A DNA stretch of 64,000 bases from Apium graveolens. Taxonomy: Eukaryota > Streptophyta > Magnoliopsida > Apiales > Apiaceae. The notes under the pieces were generated by a model, which did not search any database, was not told the origin of the DNA, and saw nothing but the letters and a program-made list of their open reading frames with translations. Of the stretch, positions 34,401 through 46,254 are shown one piece after another. A program made the position numbers and the translations under genes. The stretch covers positions 1-64,000 of the forward strand of contig NW_027417584.1 of assembly GCF_009905375.1 (NCBI RefSeq), read 5' to 3'. Every line of letters begins with the position of its first letter. The first letter of the stretch is position 1.

Positions 34401-36739
34401 TTTAACTGTGAGCGTATCTCTTTAGTCTACCCTACATCCTGTTTTATACCCCCAGTTTAGAACTTGTCCTATGAAGCGATTGTATCTACGAGGATGGATT
34501 CGAGAGCTACAATAAATGGTGAGCGCTTGAGTTATAAATAAAGGTGAGACGAAGTTTAGAAAAGAGATTTAAGTGTTTCAGAGGATAGCTGTTATCGGGT
34601 TAAAAGAAGCCCTTAGTGACTAAGCCACCCGTGAATAAGTATGGGATGGACTAGATGAATTTTGAAAGAATAAGTGAGAAAAGTATAAACCTGGGATTTT
34701 TGTGAAATCAAATGATGATGATATGATAAATGCGATATGTAAATTAGTAATGTGATGTGATACGAGCAAATTTTCTTAATGAAATAGATTTATTGACTAT
34801 TGGATAGCCTGTTTTACTTAACTACTGCAACGGTAATGTCAGGAGTATTACCAGTATGGAAGCTTTGATATGAAGCTACGAATAAGATAACATGCAACGA
34901 CAATTGAAGTTTTCGTCGATTAAGAAAAGTAAATGGACACGATAAAGGAGAAAAGGTAGATTGGAGTGAATGAACTTTTATGTGATTGTTTCTTTAATAT
35001 GGTACCTTGTTATAGGTAAGAAGGATAACAACCAACTCATATAGTAAGGACAATCAGATTTGTGATTTTCAAAATTTTAAACAAGTTTTCGAAAAAAAAA
35101 ATTCCTTTACAAATTTCTAAAAGCCTTCTCGAATAAAATGATTTTTAAACATTGGTTGTCAAGTTACTATTTGAGTTTCTTGTTTGTTAGAAAGCCCGGA
35201 TTACCTGGAAGGATGCTGTTTCAGACTTAGTATTGCTAATTTCGAGAACAAAGTAACCTATGATTATGAAGAAGTTGATTATTCCTAACAGTAAAGTGCA
35301 AGTATTGTTTGATAAAATTTACAACAGAATCAGCGTACGGAGTAATTATACATTCAATTACTAGGACTATCAGAGTTCGAAGAACTCATTGATTTAACAG
35401 AAGTTGGAGTGTAATCGAAGAAGATTGGAAAGATTTCCAGACCTCTCTAAAAGCAGAATATTATTAACAAAAGGATCGCTATGTCGAATAGTATGTGCTT
35501 ATTCTAAATTAAAAGAGGAATCTTGAATTTACCTGGTAGGAAGCCATTATGATCGAACGAGCTCGAAAGATGAATACAAATGAATATGGATGGTGACCAA
35601 TGGTATCATTCTTGTCTTCAATATTACCATGTATATTCCCTTTTAATTCCTAAAAATGTATGAACTTCTTTTCTTAATTCTTTATAGTGATATTAAAAAG
35701 GAGGATATTCCATTCCTTTCAAATTTATTTGCTTCCCTCAAGTTTTTCTTTCTGGTTGGGACAAACAGTGTTATGGTGAGACACTTTGTCAGAATGACGA
35801 AGAGTCGGGTGGGATGCCACCTAATCATGTGTTGTATGCCATATGGTACGAAAGACTGGCCATCTTAAGTACCAATGTGGTTGTCTCATCTATATTAAAA
35901 TCCTTACTTCTTCTTTCTTTTCAACTCTAATTTTTGTAGAATTTTTGAATCCTTCTAGTTGTTTTGTTGTACTGTCGTTCTTTGCAAGAGGTTTTCAAGC
36001 AGAAATTAACGTATCCTTAATCAGGCGGATGAAATTCCATCTACCTCCTATACATGGAAAGGAAACATGGGCACATGACGAGGATTGTAAATCACTAGCC
36101 CCAGTAAAAAGGTCCACTAAGAGTCAAGGGAATCTACTCCAATAAGGAATACCTTTCCAAGAACGATAGTTTATGAATTGTCTGTGAAATAGGTTATTCA
36201 GAATATGTATGCGGTGACGTGAATGATTATAGTAAATACCTTAGGCGTTAAAGTATTAAAAGATTTGAGAGAAACTTAATTGTTTATCTCAAAGTTTTGT
36301 TGATAAGATGAATTACCCTGCTGAATTGACAAGATTGTGATTAAAGGACTAGCAAGTCAAGAACGTGAAATTGTTAAATAAGTGAGTACCAATGGTATAA
36401 TTGAGATTTCTGACAATAAGTTGTGCAGAATCGATATCCTGAAAGATAAGAAGATTTGATATTGTTCTAAGGAATGGATTGACTACTAAAGTGTGGTGTC
36501 CAGACAGACCGTTGTGACGAAAAGATAATTCTGAGGATGCCAAATGAGAAGGTGAGGAGGTTCAGAAGATAAAAGAAGGTAAAGAATTTGTTAATTATGA
36601 TTATGATGATCAAAATATGAGCATTATGGTGATTACGGGATACATAAAAGTCAGAAGCAAACAAAATTTGAAGATTTAATAGCAATTAAGGAATTTCAAG
36701 ATATATTTTAGATGAGTTATCAATATTTCTTCCAGAAGA
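34401..36739 (+). other. Gypsy B interior, gag/protease region not recognisable
   Basis: 2.3 kb where gag and protease should lie. I see no zinc knuckle, DSGA box or gag core. The open frames at 35656-35868 and 35843-36145 have no recognisable product. Confidence 0.5.
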
Positions 36740-37760
36740 GAAAGGAAGCTCGTGATTGACTTAACGCCTGAGATGAAGCCAGCGATTACGGCCTTACACA
36801 AAATGGCCCCAGTTAGAACGAGGAAGTTAGCAAAGCGGATGCAAGAAATGCTAGAAGAAGAAGCTATTAAACCCAGTGTATCCCATGAAGTGTACCAGTA
36901 CTATTTGTTAATAAGAAAATGGAAGTATGAGATTATGCGTCAACTAAAGCCAACTCAACAAATTTACCATCAAGAGTAAGTATCTGTTACCTCGAACTAC
37001 TGATTTGTTGATCAAACAGAAGGAGCAAAGTATTTTCTAAAATTGATTTAAGATTTGGGGTGTTACCAATTGGAGATTGAACCTATGGACATAATCTTTA
37101 AGGAATATCTGGATAAGTTATATTTGTATTACTTAAATTCAATAGAGGACCATGCGAAGTATTTAATGACAATGGAGGAGTCGGAGAAGAAAGAAGTTGT
37201 ATGTAAAGTTGCAAGGTGAAAGTTTTGATGATAGAAAGCGTAAATAATTAGTGAGGAGGAGATTAGAGGAGATCCAGTAGAAATTAAAGTCACCATGAAT
37301 AAAGAAAGGTCAAAAGCACCAACAAAAGTAAGAAGTTTTACCATGGACCGACTATATAAAAATTTGTACAAGGTTTTTTGAAAGTTGCAATGCCTTTGAT
37401 GAAGCTAATTAGGAAAAGCAATAAGTAAGTATGAAATAGAGAAGGGTGAAGAAAGTTTTGTAGAGTTAAATAAAAGAATGGTTATAGTACCTGCTATATC
37501 ACTTTGAAGATATCAAGGAGATTTGGTAGTTTATAGTGATGCTTCTCATCAGGGAGTAGGATGTGTGTTGATGCGGTATAATAAAGTTATTGTATATGCA
37601 CCCAGACAACCGAAATCTTATGAGCAGAAGTATCCTACTCATCATTAGGGCTAACAGTAATAATATTTGTTTTGAAAAATGGGGAGACATGATATGTAAG
37701 GAGAAAGGTGTAAGATTTATACAGACCATAAGAGTTTAAAGTAAGTATTCACGCGAAAAA
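36740..37760 (+). pseudogene. Gypsy B: first RT and RNase H remnant
   Basis: RT N-terminus: IDLTPEMKPAITALHKMAPV, then RTRKLAKRMQEMLEEEAIKP and SVS (the RT entry of gypsy C reads [18 protein letters not shown]). It decays further through 37340. RNase H is readable at 37505-37745: GDLVVYSDASHQGVGCVLMR, YNKVIVYAPRQPKSYEQKYP and CKIYTDHKSLK in separate frames. Many stops and shifts are present. Confidence 0.75.
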
Positions 37761-38209
37761 CAAATGTAGTGGCAAGCGATAAACAAAAAGGAGAGAACGA
37801 ACATAGAGACTACATCAGAAGGATTAACTATAGGATTCTCGAAGTTGGAATTGGAAGCTAAAGTTCATAATCCAAAAGGAAGAAAATGGATAGTGTAACC
37901 TTTTAGTTGAAGTTGTGAAGGGAAAGATAAAATGTCAAGAGAAGATAATGGATCAAGATGTTAGTAGTTAGAAAAAGGAAATTTATGCGCCCAGGAGGAC
38001 GATCACGATGTCTCCAGATTTTCTTCCAGCACTTGGATACTACGAGTAGAAGAATTAAGAAATGAGATCCCACCGGGAATTCACAATATTAAGTATTTAA
38101 TTATTGAAGAAACGCCAAGATATATGGAAATTTAAGGAAAAATAGGGATAACCAAGTATAAGAAGGAAATTTCAAGATAGATCAGGAGGTGTTGGACAGG
38201 TCCAAGAGT

Positions 38210-38640
38210 TAAGACGAAGTATTGGAACGCCTAGTGGATAAAGCAGATCCAGGAAGTGACTTTACAAGAGGCGAATCGTAAAATATATCAGTGGTGTTGT
38301 TAGCAAAAAGGAATGAAATTATGAAATTATGTATTGATTAGCAGGAGTTCAATAAAACAACGAATAAGAATAAGTGACCCCTATAAAGATTGATTACCTA
38401 TGAAACCTAATCCAAGAAGTGTGTTATGTCTCGAGAATTAAATTAAGATTTGACCTGAGAACATATCAGAAATTACGATTAAAGTGAATTAAGAACATTG
38501 CAAACCCTAGCGATATTATGTGAAATAACAAGTAAATCAATTGTCTATAAGGAATTAAGGGACATGGTGTATAAGGATTACTTGGATAAGCAAACTGTAT
38601 TTATTGATAACATCCTCAGTTACTCAAGGACTAAGAAGGT
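38210..38640 (+). pseudogene. Gypsy B: second RT remnant
   Basis: A second RT copy downstream of the first RNase H. MKLCID-QEFNKTTNKNK lies near 38325-38375 ([10 protein letters not shown] block), and YKDYLDKQTVFIDNILSYSR near 38573-38630 is the FIDDILIYS catalytic box with Asp-to-Asn. Bases 37761-38209 between the two copies are not confidently assigned. Two RT remnants in one element mean a duplication, a nested insertion now unrecognisable, or a mosaic origin. Confidence 0.65.
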
Positions 38641-39737
38641 CTGCGTGGAATGCCCAAGGATTTCTCTCCAAAGATCAGAAGGAAAGCAACTATACAATAA
38701 GTCTTCAAGAATGAAATTTTGACTAAGGTCAACAAAAGATTCTGAATTAACCCATTAACAACTACCTAAGTAAAGCTATATGGTAATAGATGCCTTATGC
38801 TGACAGAAAGGATTGGATGTAATTAAGACCACCGAGGAGTTAATAGACGAATTGGAAAGAGTGAAATTTAAAGTTCAAATACTTAAAGGTGATAATACAT
38901 GAATATATGAGATTACTTTTCAGCCTTAACTAATAAAAAGGAGTAAGAAATGTTTAAATATTTGAAAACCAAGTTGAAAACGAGCACCGCCTATCATCCT
39001 AAAACAGAGAGTCAAAGTACGGAGGTGATTTAAGAAATGTAAGATAGGTTGAAAAGTTGAATTTTAAGGAAACACGGGAATGAATCGTTATCATCGATGT
39101 CAACTTTGGAATGCTACTTTATCAAGATTTATGTGAACGCAGGTGTAGATCCTTATTTTTATTGAGATAAAGTGAGAGAAAGAAAGTTGTCAAATTCTAA
39201 GTTAATTCAGCACACCAAGGGCATAGTGATATTGAGTGAAGCAGTTCGGAGTAGACAAAGAAAGAAGGCGGAATTGTATCAAGAAAGTATAAGTATAGAA
39301 ATAGGGCTAGTAATGTTAGTATAAGTTTTATCTTGAAAGAGATTGGATAAGTTTGGGTAGAAGGGACAAGCTAAGTCCTAAAATTTGTGAACCATTCGAG
39401 GTATTGATAAAAATAGATAAAGTTGTTCATAAATAATATGACCGTTACACCCATGTGTACACCTATTGTATTTTACCTGACAATGTTAAAGCGATAAGTA
39501 TTTGGTTTGAATTAAGTGATCGATCAGAAGCCAATGGGCTCTTGTCCAAGTTTGTTCTACATATAATGATCGATCCAAATTCTTGATCGTCAAAAGCAAG
39601 TCCTTGGAAATGAGTGCATACCTATTGTAAGTACGTTTGAACCCTCGAATAGAAGGGTCTACTTAGAAATTAGAGTCAGATATGCTTGACAAATATCCTC
39701 ACTTGTGTAACTAGACCAGATTCTGAGGACATAATCT
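38641..39737 (+). pseudogene. Gypsy B integrase and chromodomain remnant
   Basis: Integrase block LKTKLKTSTAYHPKTESQST lies near 38970-39020 (TAYHPQTDGQSE with the catalytic Glu region altered). SEAVRSRQRKKAELYQES follows near 39235-39290, a decayed GPFEV region near 39350-39420, and a chromodomain end ESDMLDKYPHLC near 39675-39710. Frameshifts occur throughout. The order is correct for a chromovirus pol end, immediately before the polypurine tract. Confidence 0.7.
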
Positions 39738-39754
39738 TTTTAAGGGGGAAAGGA
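39738..39754 (+). promoter_or_regulatory. Gypsy B polypurine tract
   Basis: TTTTAAGGGGGAAAGGA directly precedes the LTR start TATAACGACCCG. It marks the 3' LTR boundary. Confidence 0.85.
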
Positions 39755-42700
39755 TATAACGACCCGTGTATTTTTGAATTATTTAAATATGTAATTGTGG
39801 AAGTGTTAAATAAATAAAGTATGTGTATAGTTTTTGTCAGCTCGATGTTGTTTTATTATTATTTATGTGTGATTTATGGTGTACAAGGTGTTTCGTATAG
39901 TTAATTATTGAGTATATTGAATTATTTACACTTTAAAAGTGAATTCAGTGCAAATTTATTTGCATAAATATTTGGAATGTCTCTAACATTGTTTTTATGA
40001 TTTTATAATTACAATAATTATTTTTAGGACTTTATAAAATTGAGAAATCAATATTTTATTAATTATTTATCTTTAAATGATTTTCTGAATGCTTTTATTT
40101 GTAAAATCCATATTTAATTCTAGAATTCTTCAAAAATTATGAAACTCATATTTATTTAAGTTTGGAATATTCCGAGAATTTTGAAATTATTTTGGTAATT
40201 TTTGGGATTAATTTTACGCGCTCGTTGTTTCGCTTCATTGATAAAAGCGGATATAAAGTGCATTTTAAAAATCATTTTAAAATTTCAAAATTCATGTTTT
40301 TATTAACTTCGGGATATTTGTAATATTTTAAGACTATTTTCATGATTTTTTGAATCTGTTTTAAGTACACCTCAGTTCGTTAAATGTGAAATACGGGTAT
40401 ATACTACATTTCAGAAATTATTTTTAAATTATGAAACTTATATTTTTATAAACTCCGGGATAGTTATGATATTTTAAAACTATTTTCATAATTTTCGGGG
40501 GCTGTTTTATTCGCACCTTGATTCGTTAATTTTAAAATTTTCGGGGCAAAGCGTTGCAGCAGGACACGTGTTGGTTTCTCGTTAATTCGATTGATACGTG
40601 ACAGTAGCAGCATTATTCAGAAAATAATAATAATAATAATAATAAATAGGGGATATAACCCCTGTTCTTCACCCCGTCTCTTTCTCTCTACAATCTATTG
40701 TCTCCCTCTCTAAAATCTCTCAATCTCTCGCTCTTTCCTCTCTGTAATTATCGAGCCATCCCTCTCTTTTTCTTCCTGAGTTTTCCCTGCGATTCCCCTG
40801 TGTCTTCCGACTTCTTCCTATTCCTTCCGCCGATTAGCTTTCCGGCCGCCGCCCTCTTTCCTTCTGTTCCGTTCTCCGGTGAATACTTCAGTTGTTTCTG
40901 TACTTACATATATATATATATGTATATATATGTGTATGTCTGTGCGTTGTATATATGGATTCAGGTGTGTTACACACCCTGTTGTTCTCGATACCATCCT
41001 GCTTGCTGTTTTTACCGGATTTTTTTTTCTGACTTTATGGCTGTTTTGTGTTCTTTTCTGGTTGCATGCGCGTTGGGCGCGTGTTACTGTGTGATTCGGG
41101 GCTGTTAGTAATATTTTATTAATATTTTATTAATTTTGCTGCAGGAAACAATTTGAATAATATTCGTGAAATTAAATAATTGTTTTATGGACGAAGTTAT
41201 TGATTAATCGGTAGAATTTATTTGGAAACCCGACGAGTATCGGGCACCAATAAATTTTATGGCCGTCGGCGATGAGCCTCGGCGAGCCGACGGTGGACGA
41301 TGATGATATATATCTGAGTCCTAATATTTTAAAAGAAATAAATGTAAAAACGCGAATAATAATAAATAGTTGGTTTAAATCAGTGGTTGGGATTTGTGGA
41401 ATTGGAATGCGATTGGATAATTGTTACGATTATTGTGTTTGGGATTTGACGTTGATTGATGTTTCGACGGGTAGTCCGATAAACAAAGGGGACGCTGCCT
41501 GATTTTTGGAAAATCGAACTACGGAAATACGGGAGCGTATCCGAGGATTATCGGGACATCGAGCAAGTATAAGTATATACATAAACGTAAGTTTTATACA
41601 AAACCTGAATTGTACATCATAGTGGAACGTTTTGCCAAAACCAATAACCCTAATTTCGTATGATAAAAAGTATACGTACTTTCGGAAAACAAACACCGAA
41701 TCGATTTTCAAGAACGTGAACCCTAACTGATGCCGATATTGCAATACTGTATGTGTTATGAGTCGGATTTAAATATCGTTGGGTAAGAATTAGTATCGAG
41801 GATATGTCAAGCATACCTAGACGTCTAACGTAGGGTATTTCGACCCTGTAGGTTATAGTCGGGAACCTGAAAGTGGACGATGGACTAAAGATAACCTAGT
41901 GGTCAGTCGACGAGCTCCGTACAGTTCCAACAGGAAGACCTGAGTGTCGAAAATCGAATCCAATGGAATCTAGTGGTTGGACGTTAGAGCCTGAGCAGCA
42001 AAGTCGGCTCAGAATTGATCAGTAATAGTTGTAAAGCCTTGTAAGGCAAGTATTTCTGAACTTTTCTTCAAGATATTTTACCAATGTTTTTGAACTGTTT
42101 CATAACATGTGGCTATTATCAAACATAACTCCTGTTTTATAATACAAGTGCTTTAAACTGTTTAACCTTGTACCCTGATTTTCTTGATTTTGAGCCATAA
42201 GCCTTACTTTTGTAAATCATCTTTTGTTGATCCTCAGACACAACCGACACAGATATGATACTACTCCCCAAATGTTTAACTACCAAACACCAAACACTGG
42301 AAGAAAATTGTTTGAAAACACAGAAACTTTTATAATCCAACCATTCTTTATAACATCAAGGAACTATACCTCGGAAAATCACTATTTGTCTAATACCTGA
42401 TTCTTTTACAGATTGAAAACCATTTCGTTTACATACCCTGATATACCCTTGTGATATCCATGAGTTTCCTTACGTTTTATTCAAATGTTTAATCATTATT
42501 GATTATGATCTTGTGTTATCGAATTATATTGTTTATCATATTGAACTGCTTTAGGATTGGATAGTTTTTATATATGTGGACCAGATTCGTGGTTAGACTA
42601 TACCAATGGTCGAGTTAGGCCAATGAGTGCCTTGGATCCAGTAATTAGAGGAGTGTTGTGTGCTTGCTCAGGGTTAGTGTGTGACTGATCAGCAGCCTAA

Positions 42701-43193
42701 CCTTGGTTTTAAAACTTAAAATGAATATCCAATTCTAATGATTAGTTAAAAAGAAACTTGATTCCTTTGAATTATCTTATTTGATCATTGTTTAACCTCA
42801 GTTATCATTATCATGACTTGCTGAGCTAGTTAGCTCACCCTTGCAATTCTTTTATATATTTTACAGTTGAAAAGAATATGGATGATAGTGAAGTTCCTCA
42901 GTCCAAAGTGCGGGCTAAGGTTCCAGTCGAGTTGGATCGAGCTAGCAGAAGTTTCATGTGGTAAAGAGATAGTCAAATTGTAAGAATGATTTTATTATCA
43001 ATTGTAAGTTAAATTAGTTGGGATTTGGTATGATGTAATAATTAAGGTTGTAGCTTGTTTTCATACTTTAACCTGTTGCGATCCGTGGTTTTGTGAAGCA
43101 GGGTCATTATAAATAATATTTCTTATAAAGGTTGATATATTGTGTTTGTGTTGTGGACCCCAAACTTCTGACCCGGGTTTGGAGGACGCCACA
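39755..43193 (+). repeat. Gypsy B 3' LTR (3439 bp)
   Basis: Complete, uninterrupted LTR, TATAACGACCCG...GGACGCCACA. It serves as the reference for the split 5' LTR. It repeats the pyrimidine-rich leader block (40675-40870) and the paired hairpins (41212-41259, 41263-41293). A (AAT)n tract lies near 40625-40646. Confidence 0.92.
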
Positions 43194-44003
43194 ATCACTT
43201 CTTATAATCTTCAAATAATCTTTGACCAATTTATCCAGTTGCTTGATATGATCAATCAAAATAGATGCAGTTTCACTTTTTGTGTGCAAGAAATACACCC
43301 ATATGTATCTAGTGAATTCATCCACTATGACCATAGCATATTTCTTCTTTGCAATAGACATGACATTCACTGGACCAAATAGATCAACATGTAGTAGGTG
43401 ATAAGGCTCAAGAATTAATGATTCAGTCTTACTCTTGAATGAAGATTTTCTTTGTTTAGCCTTCTGACATGAATCACAAAGGCCATCAGGAGCAAATACT
43501 GATTTTGGAAGTCCTCTCACAAGATCTTTCTTGACTAGTTCATTTATATTGTTGAAATTTAAATGAGAGAGTTTCTTGTGCCAATTCCAGCTTTCTTCAG
43601 TTGATGCTCTACTTAACAGACAAATTGCAGAACCATCAGTACTTGTTGAAAGCTTGGCTTCATAAATGTTACCATGCCTGTATCCTTTCAGAACAACTTT
43701 ACCTGTAGATTTGCTTACAACTTCACAGTGTTCTTCGAAGAAATCCACATGATAACCTCTGTCACAGATTTGACTAACACTCAGCAGATTGTGTTTAAGT
43801 CCTGAGACCAGAGCTACTTTTTCAATGATGACATTCCCCAGATTGATATTGCCATATCCCAAGGTTTTTCCAATGTTGCCATCTCCATAAGAAACACTTG
43901 GGCCAGCTTTCTCCACAAAGTCTGATAGCAGGGCTTTATTTCCAGTTATATGTCCTGAACATCCACTGTCCAGAACTAGGATGTTTTTCCTGTTGCCCTG
44001 CAA
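43194..44003 (-). pseudogene. copia-2 protease and integrase N-terminal half
   Basis: Protease: LDSGCSGHITGNKALLSDF, the D-S-G active site with Gly where copia-3 has Arg. Integrase zinc region: HKKLSHLNFNNINELVKK and GLCDSCQKAKQ (HHCC type). Core start: LHVDLFGPVNVMS (first catalytic Asp) and VIVDEFTRYIWVYFLHTKSE. The frame runs to RSD at the gypsy B boundary; the remaining NGTEF half is at 17868. Two in-frame stops (TAA, TGA) separate it from gag just upstream, at the same place as in copia-1. Confidence 0.92.
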
Positions 44004-45492
44004 TCATAAAGACCATTAATGATCAGTTTTAAGGATCCAGACTTGCTTGGATCCTTTGGCCTTATTAAGTTTGTTAACATTTGCAGCGGATTTAGCATCA
44101 GAGTTTATGTTAACATTTTTCTTATCAGCATTTACACTATCAGACTTTGTATCAGAACTTACACTAGAAGGAACAATGCTAACTTTCTTTGAAGAAGGTT
44201 TTATTTGATAATAATCATAGTATAAACTATGATATTCCTTACAAGTATAAATGGAATGCCATAAACTACTACAATGAAACAAGGATTTTGTGGCCTATAT
44301 CTAACAGACTGACTCTTAACTCCTGACTTTGAAGGTAAGGAGTTTATGTTCTTATTTTCCTGCAAAAAGAAGCCAGATAGTTAGAATTTCCACAGTTATA
44401 ACATGTTTTTCTAGGAGCATTAGGAACAGGCTTGTAATCATTACTTTTATTCACACCTTCCTTTCCATTCCTATTTTTCCTAGGTGACTTTACCTTGTTT
44501 ACATTCTTAGCATCTTTCAACTTATGCTTAAGCTGCTTCTTTGTCATTAAGCCTACGTTAACTTCAGTTGGCTTTTCCTGTTTTAGTTTGCCAGAAGTTA
44601 ATTCCTCTTTAACTTCTGATTTATCAGTATCAGACTTTACAGCTACAAACTTAACAGGTTTCAACTTTGGCTTTTGTTTAACAACTATAGGCTCAATTTC
44701 TACAGTTCATTTATCATTCTTATCATCTCCATAACCTAAGCCCTATTTCCAGTTTCCACTATTTAGCAAATTCTGAGTTGTTCGGCCAGAGTTAGTCCAA
44801 GTTCTGATAATCTCTCTTTCCTTTTCTAACTCAGTTTTTAGAGATTCATTCATTTTAAGTACTTCATCCCTAACATAAAAAGCATCATCTCTATCTTTCT
44901 GAGTTTGATGGAACATGACTAACTCTTTTTCTAAATAATCATTCCTCTTTTTATAAGCAAGATTTTCAGAAGTTAATCTTTCACATGTTAAAGTTTGATC
45001 TCTATAACTAATGAACATGGTTTCAAGATATCTTCTCAACTCATTAATATCATCAGTATGAAAGGCATAAGTAGTTTGAGGTACCTTTAACTCAGCAGCA
45101 TCAGAACTGCTATCAGCATTTGCCATTAAGGCATAGTTTTCCTCACTTTCAGAATCTGAAGTGTCTGTCCAGCTTTTCTTCTTTGTGACAAGAGCATTGC
45201 CTTTGTCACTCTTCACTTTCTTGCAATAAGGAGATATGTGGCCTTTCTCACCACAGTTGTAGCATTTGACATTTGTGTAATCTCCTCTGTCAGACTTCCC
45301 TCCTTTGCCTTTAGATTTTCTGAAACTCTTCTTATCAGAACTTGCACCTTTCCTGGAAAATTTCTTTCCCTTCCTGAATTTTCTGTATGCAATTCTTGTG
45401 ATTCCCTTCACCATAAGAGCACACAGCTTCATCATCTCTTCATCAGCATCCATCTCAGGCAAGCTTTCAGTTTCTGAGTCATCATCACTATT
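44004..45492 (-). pseudogene. copia-2 gag, C-terminal two thirds
   Basis: Starts at the copia-3 insertion within SDDDSETESLPEMDADEEMM. CCHC knuckle 1 is CYNCGEKGHISPYC. A coiled coil follows (TCERLTSENLAYKKRNDYLE; ELEKEREIIRTW). Stops lie near 44741 and 44706. A Lys-rich segment (MTKKQLKHKLKDAKNVNKVK) leads to knuckle 2, CYNCGNSNYLASFC, where the expected zinc His is Tyr. The tail has SSDTKSDSVNADKK with the dispersed motif at 44151. The first ~180 codons would lie beyond gypsy D, outside the window. Confidence 0.9.
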
Positions 45493-45687
45493 TGTTAGTC
45501 CCTTAACAATATGACAAGAATTACAGAAGGGGGGTTGAATGGAATTCTTGAAAATTTTTCTTGAAATAAAATGTTCTAACTCGAATACAAATATAAGTGT
45601 ATTGATTAGCACAACGCGGAATAAAAACTTAAGTGAATCAAAACACAAGTAATTAAAAATAAGAGTCTTTAAAAACTTTCTGGTGGA
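45493..45687 (-). repeat. copia-3 original 3' LTR, terminal remnant
   Basis: TGTTAGTCCCTTAACAATAT and onward is nearly identical to 58375-58568, the end of the intact LTR next to the primer site. Similarity stops after CTTTCTGGTGGA. It is the true outer boundary of the insertion into copia-2. Confidence 0.88.
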
Positions 45688-46254
45688 GTTCTGAAGGCAA
45701 ACAAAGTTCTGAAGGTCTGGGGTATATGATGATGGTGGTAAAAATGGGTCCCCAAGTATCATTTTCACAACTGGGGAAGATGAGCATCTGGTTACCTTGT
45801 CTACTGTACGACAAGCATTGCATCTGCCAGACAACTGTTCTTACAGTTCACAAGTTGGGGAGTCAGCTTTTCAAAATATGATGGCAAATCTAGGCTATGA
45901 GAAATCTTTGTCCAAGCTGGGACAATTGAAAAGGCCCTATATAAGGAGGGAGTGGAGCTTCTTTTTCGATTGTATTACCAAAGCCTTTGCCAATAAATGC
46001 TTTAACTTTGATGCAATACCAATCCTGAGTCAACAAATTTGGGTATGCTCTTATTAATCAAACTCATTTTGATTATGCTAGTGCTGTCCTAGGTTTTAAA
46101 GGTGATAGGATGAAAGAAGATAACAACACAGTTTATTTTGCTAGATTCTGTCAGCTTATATGTAATTTCTGTAGTTCTGATGCACCCCAAAATTTTAGTG
46201 AGACAATTGAACCCTTTAAACTTCATAAAAGGGTTTTCACATAATTATTATATG
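45688..46254 (+). pseudogene. Fragment of an extra-frame N-terminal domain, sense strand
   Basis: A plus-strand coding fragment between the two LTR pieces. FTTGEDEHLVTLSTVRQALHLPD, MMANLGYE, RREWSFFFDCITKAFANKCF, NFDAIPILSQQI and, after a one-base shift near 46035, GFKGDRMKEDNNTVYFARFC. These line up with the first domain of the copia-3 extra frame (IKGKELCINSDVIKACFKIP; RKEWSFLCDVVIKVFSGK; NFDSVNISML; NVYYARFLML). It is a divergent paralogue in opposite orientation. It ends in a stop just before the second LTR. How it came to lie between LTRs is unclear. Confidence 0.75.

Larger units (their letters stand above)
17869..43193 (+). mobile_element. Gypsy B: long-LTR Ty3/gypsy element, interrupted by gypsy C
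   Basis: Plus-strand element inserted into copia-2 integrase. LTRs begin TATAACGACCCG and end GGAGGACGCCA[C/T]A. The 5' LTR is split into 17869-19822 and 32520-33998 by gypsy C, and the 3' LTR is 39755-43193 (3439 bp). A primer site lies at 34002 and a polypurine tract at 39738. The interior (33999-39754) holds only wrecked pol pieces, with RT present twice. The last few hundred bases of its LTR, the primer region and the leader frame resemble gypsy C, so B and C belong to related families. Confidence 0.9.
43194..45492 (-). mobile_element. copia-2, second fragment
   Basis: Continues copia-2 across the gypsy B insertion. It holds the N-terminal half of integrase, protease and most of gag. It ends at 45492, where copia-3 inserted in the Ser/Asp-rich part of gag. 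Confidence 0.92.

Noticed and set aside
45487..45834. Long minus-strand frame that reads from the copia-3 LTR into copia-2 gag
   Set aside because: Only the part below 45493 is gag. The rest is LTR and captured sequence read by chance across the insertion boundary.
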